NCBI GenBank assembly: GCA_947500275.1
Contig: CANMSW010000175.1
Span: 1-5,137, forward strand
From: Bacteriovoracaceae bacterium
GTDB lineage: Bacteria; Bdellovibrionota; UBA1018
Direction of reading: 5' to 3'
DNA: 5,137 bases
The notes below the pieces were generated by a model. That model did not search any database, was not told the DNA's origin, and saw only the letters and a program-made list of their open reading frames with translations. Shown one piece after another: positions 1 to 5,137 of the stretch. Positions within the stretch are counted from its first letter, which is position 1; the number at the start of each line of letters is the position of its first letter. Position numbers and translations under genes: made by a program.

Positions 1-239
1 AGCTCTTGGACGCTGTAGATTTTTTCTAACAAGAGGGAGCCTTTGAGATCAGTGGCAACCTTGCCAAAGGCATATCCGTCTTTCTTCGGGGCAAGCTCAA
101 AGAGACTTTCTTGATGGCGAGGACGGGCACAGTAGGCTTTCGACGTTGCCACAAGCACAGTGGCATCTAACCTTAATCCTTTGCTCCATGACTCGATCCG
201 CAGAGCCTGTGTGGGGATGGAGGTTTTTAGCGCCCGCAT
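1..239 (-). CDS. N-terminal part of a downstream operon gene, possibly AgmX/PglI-like (3' end outside the window)
   Basis: An open frame begins at the ATG at 239 and runs without a stop off the left edge, giving 79 complete codons. It starts MRALKTSIPTQALRIESW and ends near DLKGSLLLEKIYSVQE. A GGAGA lies at normal distance, and the gene overlaps the stop of the small exported-protein gene by 13 bases. No signal peptide or membrane helix is visible so far, so the N-terminus is probably cytoplasmic. The alternation of short hydrophobic strands (ALRIESW, LDATVLVAT, SLFELAP, YAFGKV) suggests a beta-rich domain. The layout 'LRIESW ... ATVLVAT ... SLFELAP ... GYAF ... LKGSLLL' loosely recalls the FHA-like N-terminal region of AgmX/PglI (GltJ/GltG) proteins of gliding machineries. 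That resemblance is weak and from memory. The same frame is also open upstream to a TAA at 297-299, so a frameshift joining it to the small gene cannot be fully excluded. Confidence 0.6.
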   Translation of the reverse strand, partial: MRALKTSIPTQALRIESWSKGLRLDATVLVATSKAYCARPRHQESLFELAPKKDGYAFGKVATDLKGSLLLEKIYSVQE

Positions 240-490
240 GACAAGTTCTCCAAGTCGCGAAGGGTTCTTTTGTTTTCGGCGTGAAATCTCGTTTTCTTAC
301 TGTAAAGGTGGCGCCCACGGTTGCCGTTCAATCCATCCGCCAGCGAATTCAAAGAGTCCAAGGGGCGTTTGTTCAGGCCTTCAACAGTCTGCTCCTCGAA
401 ATCGAGTGATTTTTTTCGTTCAGCGGCTTCCGACGTAAAGAGAGCGGATCCCAGCAGTAAAGGTAGTAGTAATATCAGCCCGAATTTCAT
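227..490 (-). CDS. Small exported protein of unknown function (87 aa)
   Basis: An 87-residue protein with a clear N-terminal Sec signal. The sequence MKFGLILLLPLLLGSALFTS leads to a plausible cleavage after SEA (A22/A23), with no lipobox cysteine. The mature part of about 65 residues is highly charged: an acidic stretch (SLDFEEQTVEGLN, 28-40), then LDSLNSLADGLNGNRG, then a basic, helix-prone end (KKTRFHAENKRTLRDLENL, 65-83). The start at 490 is chosen over an upstream Met at 505. It has a well-spaced GGAGG, forms the same ATGA overlap used twice earlier in the operon, and places the signal peptide at the very N-terminus. I recall small proteins with a similar 'VEGLNKRPLDSL ... HLY' pattern near gliding-type motor genes of delta-type bacteria, but this is memory, not a search. 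The stop lies 13 bases inside the next gene. A periplasmic accessory role to the TPR-like protein is inferred from context. Confidence 0.72.
   Translation of the reverse strand: MKFGLILLLPLLLGSALFTSEAAERKKSLDFEEQTVEGLNKRPLDSLNSLADGLNGNRGRHLYSKKTRFHAENKRTLRDLENLSCGR
247..251 (-). promoter_or_regulatory. Ribosome binding site of the downstream partial gene
   Basis: GGAGA on the minus strand, 7 bases upstream of the ATG at 239, within the last codons of the small exported-protein gene. It is the main reason for treating the open frame below 239 as a separate gene rather than a frameshifted continuation. Confidence 0.55.
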
Positions 491-3400
491 GATTCCCCCC
501 TCCATTCCAGTCTCGCCTCGGCGGCATAGCCTGCGCGAAGCAGCGCTAGGGAATGGATTTTTTTGGCGATCGCTTCGTCGATAATTAATTTTTCCTGAGC
601 ATCTTTAAGAAGTGCGATGGTTCCCGGTAAGTTCCCCTGCTCGACAATCTTTCGGAGCGTTTCCACAAATCGTGCGGGAGCAGCGATGGGCAACTGGAGT
701 TGCTCCCAGGAAGGGAGATCGGCGGTATCACTTGCACTCAGCCGCATTTGGGTCGCCAGCGATTGAGCTTGGCCAAAAATCTCCTGTGACTTGCTGCGCA
801 CACCCGTCAGAAGCGGGCTGAGTGCGGTCTGAGCCTCGACCCGCTCGGCGGCTGTTGTTGCTTTCGGGAACTTGAGGGTTTCGATATCACGCGCCAAATC
901 TTCCGACGCTTGTGCAACTTCCATTAATGCGGAAACTCGGATTGCCGCGTAGGGAATTTCAGCCACTTGGGCTAAGTGATTCTCGAATTCACGAAGCGCA
1001 TCGATTCGCCACTGGATGTACTTTGGGGTTGCGATCAAGGGGGCGACTACCCGCAGATCTCGGCGGAGTGTTTCAAGAGCTTTGGGTAAGATGCGAGCCA
1101 GAGGCTGCATGAGTGCTGCTCGCTTGGACTCGCTGAGGGTCTTCCATTCGCGTGCGAGAGTCCGTACCGCTTTCAGGTGCTTCCGGTAATTTTTCTCATG
1201 GGCCGTATCGTCTTCGAGCTGCTTCAACGCCTGGCCGCAGTCGCTCAGTTCCGCCTCAGTAGATTTTCCTTCGAGCCAGGTCCTGAGTCGCTCCGCGGTT
1301 TCTTCGATTGCGGCCTTCGAAACGATTGAATTTTTTGAATCTTGGATCCGTTTCAGTGCCTCGCGAAGGTCAGTTTCAGCCTGTTTCCAATTCCACTGGG
1401 CCAATCCGATTTCTGAACGGAGAAGCCAAGGTCCTGGGTCTTGTTGCCGTTGAGCTTCGTTCAATTGGCGAATCCATAACTCAATCGAGTTTTGGCAGGC
1501 TCCGCTCTGGTTTGAGGAGGCTTGGGCGCCTTGGCCCAGACATTCAATTCGTGCCAAAAGTCCCTGGGCATCCGCTCGGTTCTCGACTGATGGAGATTTT
1601 CTTAGCCAAGTCACGAGGTCGGACTTGAGCGTCGGAATGGACTGGCTATCACGCACGAGATCCAATGAGTCGAAGCGTTGTTGAATCAGGAGAAATCGGG
1701 ATTGGGACTCGATTCTTTCCAGCGTTCTGCGATGAGTTGCGGTTGCATCTCCACGGACCAGATTTAAACTGTGTTTTGAAGCGAGCGCGGCAGCTTGAGT
1801 CCAGTCTTTGGACGCGACCCGGGTGTCGACCACGAGAGCTGACGCGGAGATGGCGACCTCGGGTTGAACTGCTTTGAGGGCGAGTTCATCAAGTAAGGTG
1901 AGTGATTCCGCCCGCGCATCGGTTCGATAAAGTCCGCGCAAAAGATCGAGTTGAGCGCTCTGCCAAGTTTCTGGGCGACCCTGTGCGCTCTTGATCCATT
2001 GCAGGGCTTCAAGGACTTGTTTCTTCTGGTCTGCATTGGCGAGCGCTGGAGCGTCGATGGACACTGCCTTGAGATCGGATGTGATCGCGCCCGTTTCCTT
2101 CAGGGACGCCACTCGCGCGCCGATTTTTCGAAGCAGGAGGTCTTGTGCGTCCAGACTTCGGCTTTGGTGCTCGGCTTCGGTGAATCCCGATTGATAGGCC
2201 ATTTCAGCTTCCTGGAACTTTTTGTTTCGGAAGAGGATTTCGCCACGATTGCGAGCGAGCGTGATTCTGCGTTCGTCTTTCTCTGCCAGGAGTCGGAGGA
2301 GAGAGTCTTGAAGCTTGCCTGTGAATTCAAAATCGGCGTCAGTAGGTTTTTGGTTTTCGACTGAAAGAATGGCCGTGATTTTCGAAGCCAAGAAGACTCT
2401 GGCTTCCTCGAGTGCATCGGACTCCACTTTTTTGTTTTTCGAAAGTCGATAAGCCCAACGAGCAGCGCGCTCCATCGCGGGTTGGGTTTTCGACTCGAGC
2501 GCTTGTTGAAGGAAGTAGTCGAGTGCAATGAGAGAGAGTCGAGGTGCCTCAGGGGAATTCGCGTCTTCGTCTCTTCCAAGAGAAAAATCGATCCAGGTTT
2601 CCAGTTCAGAGTCGCGCTTCTGACTTCTGATCAACTTCGCCATCCGCAACTGCATGCGCGCACGAAGGCCCATCAGATTTTCGGAGGTGATTTCATGAAA
2701 GAGTTTATCGAGCTGCTCCAGTGAGACAGCACTTTGTTGTTTCTCGGACGCGTCGGAAGCGAAAACTGGAAGATCCATCCAGAGTGCGTCGCGTAATGAC
2801 GTGTCGCTACCCGTGCCGATCGCCTGCTCGATCTGTGTGTTTCCGGACGGGATTTCCTGCGCGACACTCCGAATGACCGTAAGGATTTCCGAGAAGTTTC
2901 CCAAGTTATGCAGCGACCATGCGAGTTTGAATCGCGATACGAGCCACCGAGAGTCGCCTGTTTCAGTATCGAGCTTCCTGAGCGCTAAAACAGCCTCTTT
3001 ATGCCGGTTCTCAGTCGCCTCAAGAGTCGCCAGGGCGAGAATCGCGGCGGATCTTAAACCGGATCTTTTCTGCTCGGATTGTTCGACGAGGGCGATCGTT
3101 CGTATGTAATCTTCACGCGCGCCCGCTTTCAGTCCCAGTTCTTCTCTCGCTTTTGCGCGCAGGAGCTGTACGCGAGGTGTTTCCGCCAGCGTCGTGAATT
3201 CCGTAAGGTAGGTGGTCGTCGTCTTTTCTAGGGCGAGAAGGGACGCCTTCCAGAGTTGAAGCTCTTTCTCTTCTTGCCGCGATGGAGCACCGGTCGCGAT
3301 CCGGAAGCTCAGCGCCGATTTTTCGTCTGAAAGTTCGACGAGTCGAAGAAGACGCTCTTCGCGGTCTTCCCGGGGACTTCTAGCAAGGAGCGCTTGGATT

Positions 3401-3579
3401 CCTTGAATGGCTTGGTCCATCGAGACGCGCGCCGCCCGGTCGATCACTCGAGATTGATATTCAAGGTCGGAGAGGCGTGGGTTTGTATCCGCAAAAGCAG
3501 AGGGCGCGACTAAGGCTAAACTCAGAATGCCTTGGACGATAAAGAGGTGTCCTCTGAGTCGCGTTGACATACGATTCAT
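487..3579 (-). CDS. Large exported TPR-like alpha-helical repeat protein (1030 aa)
   Basis: A 1030-residue protein predicted to be exported to the periplasm or outer envelope. Residues 1-30 look like a Sec signal peptide: basic start (R3, R7, R9), hydrophobic core at about 12-25, and SAFA before a cleavage at A30/D31. There is no lipobox cysteine. The rest looks almost wholly helical and rich in Ala, Leu, Glu, Arg and Gln. Degenerate TPR-like helix pairs can be picked out at about 137-165, 175-204, 212-240, 440-466 (with FRNKKFQEAEMAYQSG) and 716-745. Residues from about 785 to 1030 are helical and charged but look less repeat-like. Only three cysteines are seen: C680, C695 and C781. The start at 3579 overlaps the ExbD-like stop (ATGA), although a start at 3570 is possible. 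The stop overlaps the next gene in the same way. Position in the operon suggests it is a periplasmic scaffold linking the motor to outer components, as large TPR proteins such as AgmK/GltI do in Myxococcus gliding. That role is inference. Confidence 0.88.
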   Translation of the reverse strand: MNRMSTRLRGHLFIVQGILSLALVAPSAFADTNPRLSDLEYQSRVIDRAARVSMDQAIQGIQALLARSPREDREERLLRLVELSDEKSALSFRIATGAPSRQEEKELQLWKASLLALEKTTTTYLTEFTTLAETPRVQLLRAKAREELGLKAGAREDYIRTIALVEQSEQKRSGLRSAAILALATLEATENRHKEAVLALRKLDTETGDSRWLVSRFKLAWSLHNLGNFSEILTVIRSVAQEIPSGNTQIEQAIGTGSDTSLRDALWMDLPVFASDASEKQQSAVSLEQLDKLFHEITSENLMGLRARMQLRMAKLIRSQKRDSELETWIDFSLGRDEDANSPEAPRLSLIALDYFLQQALESKTQPAMERAARWAYRLSKNKKVESDALEEARVFLASKITAILSVENQKPTDADFEFTGKLQDSLLRLLAEKDERRITLARNRGEILFRNKKFQEAEMAYQSGFTEAEHQSRSLDAQDLLLRKIGARVASLKETGAITSDLKAVSIDAPALANADQKKQVLEALQWIKSAQGRPETWQSAQLDLLRGLYRTDARAESLTLLDELALKAVQPEVAISASALVVDTRVASKDWTQAAALASKHSLNLVRGDATATHRRTLERIESQSRFLLIQQRFDSLDLVRDSQSIPTLKSDLVTWLRKSPSVENRADAQGLLARIECLGQGAQASSNQSGACQNSIELWIRQLNEAQRQQDPGPWLLRSEIGLAQWNWKQAETDLREALKRIQDSKNSIVSKAAIEETAERLRTWLEGKSTEAELSDCGQALKQLEDDTAHEKNYRKHLKAVRTLAREWKTLSESKRAALMQPLARILPKALETLRRDLRVVAPLIATPKYIQWRIDALREFENHLAQVAEIPYAAIRVSALMEVAQASEDLARDIETLKFPKATTAAERVEAQTALSPLLTGVRSKSQEIFGQAQSLATQMRLSASDTADLPSWEQLQLPIAAPARFVETLRKIVEQGNLPGTIALLKDAQEKLIIDEAIAKKIHSLALLRAGYAAEARLEWRGES
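499..503 (-). promoter_or_regulatory. Ribosome binding site of the small exported-protein gene
   Basis: GGAGG on the minus strand, part of a longer run of six G residues, lies 8 bases upstream of the ATG at 490. It is embedded in the last codons of the TPR-like gene (W-R-G-E-S). It makes ATG 490 the better start than the in-frame ATG at 505, which overlaps this site. Confidence 0.75.
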
Positions 3580-4076
3580 TCCCCGCGTTTGACGACAGCC
3601 AGTTGAGGTTCAGTAAAACCATTTTCGGCTGCCACCCTGAGCGCTTCCTTGAGGAGCGGCCAAGGGGCTCGGCCATCGGCGATCAGCGTGATTCTTGAAC
3701 TGACCGAAACGTCCGTGTTTTTCGAAGCAATGTTCTCCTGCTTCTTCTTCGACTGAGCCAGCGCCGCACCGAGTTGTGACCATTGGTTGCTGTCGCTTAC
3801 TGCGAAGTTTGCCGCCTGAATAACGGGGACTCCTTCAACGGAGATTCCCGACTCCGTGACCTCCATCTTGAGCGCCTCTTTCATCACCGCAGATCCGGTT
3901 GCAGCTGGAATGCTCATGCCAGCGGAGGGTTGAACAGTGGCCGCATCGGTGGCGTAGCCCTTGAGAAGAAAGATGAGAAGAATGGTGAAAATGTCAGCCA
4001 TGGACGTGATCTGAAGTGCGAGTTCCCCGCTGGAGTTATTTCGTCGTTTCAAGAAAGACTTCGTTTGCGGTTTCAT
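3576..4076 (-). CDS. ExbD/TolR-family protein, second copy
   Basis: A 166-residue single-pass inner-membrane protein, the second ExbD-type subunit of the putative stator. The cytoplasmic N-terminus is basic (KSFLKRRNN at residues 6-14). The segment 19-40 (LALQITSMADIFTILLIFLL, then K39 and G40) is the transmembrane helix, with D28 in the proton-carrier position. The 'SMADIFTILLIFLLK' style resembles ExbD homologs of delta-type bacteria, by recollection of the family. The periplasmic part contains a Lys-rich helix near 108-113 and ends with the ExbD fold's strand-helix-strand: RITLIADG at 128-135, PLLKEALRVAAENG at 140-153, then PQLAVVK. The gene starts one base after the first ExbD-like stop, with a good ribosome binding site. 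Its TGA overlaps the ATG of the large TPR-like gene. Having two different ExbD proteins per ExbB recalls Myxococcus AglR-AglQ-AglS, but direct orthology cannot be shown from sequence reading alone. Confidence 0.92.
   Translation of the reverse strand: MKPQTKSFLKRRNNSSGELALQITSMADIFTILLIFLLKGYATDAATVQPSAGMSIPAATGSAVMKEALKMEVTESGISVEGVPVIQAANFAVSDSNQWSQLGAALAQSKKKQENIASKNTDVSVSSRITLIADGRAPWPLLKEALRVAAENGFTEPQLAVVKRGE
3580..3584 (-). promoter_or_regulatory. Possible weak ribosome binding site of the large TPR-like gene
   Basis: GGGGA on the minus strand directly abuts the ATG at 3579, which is too close to serve it. It lies 9 bases upstream of a second in-frame ATG at 3570, which is a normal distance. 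The true initiation codon may therefore be at 3570, giving a protein three residues shorter. Alternatively, the 3579 start may depend on re-initiation after the ExbD-like stop. Confidence 0.35.
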
Positions 4077-4077
4077 C

Positions 4078-4563
4078 TTAGATCCCTCCCAGTGCGACGC
4101 TCGGGAAGGTGCTACGCGAGGCTTCTATGAGTTGAATGAGGTCTGTATAAGTGGAGCGGCCGGATCCCCGGAGTTCAAGGGTGCCGGGTGTGGTCTCTGG
4201 GACTTCTTTTTTAAGTGATGCCAAGGTCGCTGCGAACGCTTCAATGGATTGTTTTCCATCCGATGCGATCACCCTTTGGCTCCCAGCTTTTGCGCCGCTC
4301 CAGGTGAGTGCTATATCTCCGTTTTCCTGGAGCGTGGCGATTACGTCAAGGCTTGCAGTAGGATTCAAATCCTTGCCCGAGGACGCCTGCGAAGGAGTGG
4401 GAATGGTTGCTTCAAAGATTCCTATCGACAGGAAAGACGCGGAAGCAAGGAGGAATGCGATGAGAACCGTAAAGCAGTCGATGATGGGCGCAAGATTCAA
4501 ATCGAAATCTGCGCTGCCGCCGCGTCCGCGCGATGAGGATGAAGAATCGCCGCCGGCGGTCAT
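4078..4563 (-). CDS. ExbD/TolR-family protein, first copy
   Basis: A 161-residue single-pass inner-membrane protein, predicted partner of the ExbB-like channel, with a short cytoplasmic N-terminus and a periplasmic C-terminal domain. Residues 7-17 are a Ser/Gly/Arg-rich cytoplasmic stretch. Residues 19-29 (DFDLNLAPIID) are the family entry motif. The single membrane helix runs from about 27 to 49, and D29 corresponds to the proton-binding aspartate of ExbD (D25) and TolR (D23). The periplasmic part ends with the usual ExbD pattern: a strand (LELRGSG, about 129-135), then a helix (YTDLIQLIEASR) and a final strand (SVALGG). The start is supported by an AAGGAGG four bases upstream and by the ATGA overlap with the ExbB-like gene. 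It ends one base before the second ExbD-like gene. The two ExbD copies are clearly different in sequence, so this is not a recent tandem duplication. The family call is firm; the substrate or partner is unknown. Confidence 0.93.
   Translation of the reverse strand: MTAGGDSSSSSRGRGGSADFDLNLAPIIDCFTVLIAFLLASASFLSIGIFEATIPTPSQASSGKDLNPTASLDVIATLQENGDIALTWSGAKAGSQRVIASDGKQSIEAFAATLASLKKEVPETTPGTLELRGSGRSTYTDLIQLIEASRSTFPSVALGGI
4084..4090 (-). promoter_or_regulatory. Ribosome binding site of the second ExbD-like gene
   Basis: On the minus strand this reads GGGAGGG, followed by a 7-base spacer to the ATG at 4076. It sits within the last codons of the first ExbD-like gene. The TAA of that gene lies between this site and the start, so terminating ribosomes can re-start here. 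Confidence 0.75.
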
Positions 4564-5137
4564 GCGGCCTCCTTACGGCGGTCAGCGGGTGCAGTGCTAA
4601 GGACGCCTCCCGCTCCCGGCGATGGGGCCGTCTCTAAGCGCAGTGTAGCGCGGGGAACCGCGACGCTTTCGCCAAGCAGGACCTTCGTACGCAAGAGGTC
4701 CATGGCTCGAATAGCGGCCTGATCGACTTCGGCAATCAATTCATTTTGGCGATGGACCAAAAAACTAAAAGCGACCATCGAAGGAATAGCGACTGCAAGT
4801 CCCAACAGGGTGGCGTTCATTGCGGCCGATATGCCTGCTGCGAGCAATGCCGATTTTTGCTGGGGATCAGCCTGACCTACCGCCTCGAACGAGGCGATCA
4901 GGCCTGCGATCGTTCCGAAGAGTCCGAGCAAAGTTGCGACGTTCGCGAGCATTGCTAAAAAGGAGGTTCGCTTTTGGAGCGTCTGGACCGATTCGTTGAC
5001 GGCGATTTCGACATTGTTTCGGATGAGTTCTTCGGGCTGCGTTGCGCGAACGAGTGCCTGTTTGACGACCCTTGCAGCGGGCTTTTCGTGAAAGCGATCG
5101 CAGAGGGCGATGGCTTCGTCCATCTTTCCTGAATAGG
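4560..5137 (-). CDS. MotA/TolQ/ExbB-family proton channel subunit, 5' end outside the window
   Basis: This is the C-terminal 191 residues of an inner-membrane proton-channel subunit that would form a stator with the two ExbD-like proteins encoded next. The frame stays open through the window edge: codons for Y-S-G-K precede the first visible Met at 5123. That Met is therefore internal, and the N-terminal part with the first membrane helix is outside. Counting from that Met, residues 1-55 are the cytoplasmic region typical of the family. A membrane helix at about 57-79 contains the motif LLGLFGTIAGLI, and another at about 100-123 contains NATLLGLAVAIPSMVAF. The threonines T71 and T105 fall where E. 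coli ExbB has T148 and T181. The acidic residue of ExbB (E176) is replaced by alanine. After about residue 150 comes a Pro/Ala/Gly-rich cytoplasmic tail. The TGA stop overlaps the next start (ATGA). The family is secure, but what the motor drives is inferred from its neighbours. Confidence 0.93.
   Translation of the reverse strand, partial: YSGKMDEAIALCDRFHEKPAARVVKQALVRATQPEELIRNNVEIAVNESVQTLQKRTSFLAMLANVATLLGLFGTIAGLIASFEAVGQADPQQKSALLAAGISAAMNATLLGLAVAIPSMVAFSFLVHRQNELIAEVDQAAIRAMDLLRTKVLLGESVAVPRATLRLETAPSPGAGGVLSTAPADRRKEAA
4568..4574 (-). promoter_or_regulatory. Ribosome binding site of the first ExbD-like gene
   Basis: On the minus strand this reads AAGGAGG, a full match to the anti-Shine-Dalgarno sequence. 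It lies inside the end of the ExbB-like gene, and only four bases (4564-4567) separate it from the ATG at 4563. It fixes that start, even though the ATG overlaps the upstream TGA. Confidence 0.8.

Noticed and set aside
97..318. 73-residue minus-strand open frame in a third frame under the small gene
   Set aside because: It overlaps the small exported-protein gene and the downstream partial gene in a different frame, has an implausible Cys/His-rich composition, and the two other frames have better starts and context.
491..505. Upstream Met at 505 as start of the small exported protein
   Set aside because: It would add five residues (MEGGI) ahead of a signal peptide, and its ATG overlaps the GGAGG that properly serves the ATG at 490.
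1951..2364. 137-residue plus-strand open frame, the longest antisense-to-TPR candidate apart from one near 4151
   Set aside because: It is antisense to a continuous coding region. Its Cys/Phe-rich composition mirrors the complementary codons, and it has no supporting context.
2100..2579. 159-residue minus-strand open frame
   Set aside because: It lies wholly inside the TPR-like gene in another frame; its Ser/Lys/Arg-rich sequence without hydrophobic periodicity is typical of a frame shadow.
4151..4600. 149-residue plus-strand open frame opposite the first ExbD-like gene
   Set aside because: It is antisense to a gene with clear family motifs; the translation shows no domain or signal and is best explained as a shadow.
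5121..5123. ATG at 5123 as the true start of the ExbB-like protein
   Set aside because: The frame is open through the window edge, and the first membrane helix expected for the family is missing from the visible part, so this Met is internal.
1..5137. Promoters, rho-independent terminators, RNA genes, CRISPR arrays, insertion sequences
   Set aside because: There is no intergenic space, and on reading I found no GC-rich hairpin followed by a T-run, no regular repeat-spacer pattern, no tRNA-like or rRNA-like stretch, and no transposase or terminal inverted repeats.

Overview
The window reads as one minus-strand transcription unit with no intergenic space. It has a moderate base composition, about half G+C by eye. 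In transcription order, from the high-coordinate end down, it holds: an ExbB/TolQ/MotA-type proton-channel subunit (5' end outside the window); two different ExbD/TolR-type subunits; a 1030-residue exported alpha-helical, TPR-like protein; a small exported protein of 87 residues; and the first 79 codons of a further gene that leaves the window at position 1. The plus-strand open frames and the other minus-strand frames look like shadows of these genes.

Layout: 5137-4560 is ExbB-like, 4563-4078 is ExbD-like copy 1, 4076-3576 is ExbD-like copy 2, 3579-487 is the large TPR-like protein, 490-227 is the small exported protein, and 239-1 is the downstream partial gene. Three of the five junctions are 4-base ATGA overlaps, one is a 1-base gap and one is a 13-base overlap. 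The genes are therefore almost certainly co-transcribed and translationally coupled. I see no promoter, terminator, RNA gene, insertion sequence, CRISPR array or notable repeat.

How the genes may work together: one ExbB plus two non-identical ExbD proteins is the composition of a proton-motive-force-driven inner-membrane stator. Examples are TolQR, ExbBD and the AglR-AglQ-AglS motor of Myxococcus gliding. Each ExbD keeps the single transmembrane aspartate expected to carry protons. The motor genes are followed by a large periplasmic helical-repeat protein, a small periplasmic protein and a gene whose N-terminus faintly resembles AgmX/PglI (GltJ/GltG)-type proteins. This suggests a trans-envelope force-transmitting machine rather than classical TonB-dependent uptake. 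No TonB, TolA, TolB or Pal gene is visible.

The gene order and the ExbD transmembrane style point to the former Deltaproteobacteria, for example Bdellovibrionota or Myxococcota. That is family-level recall and inference; no marker gene in the window fixes the taxonomy.
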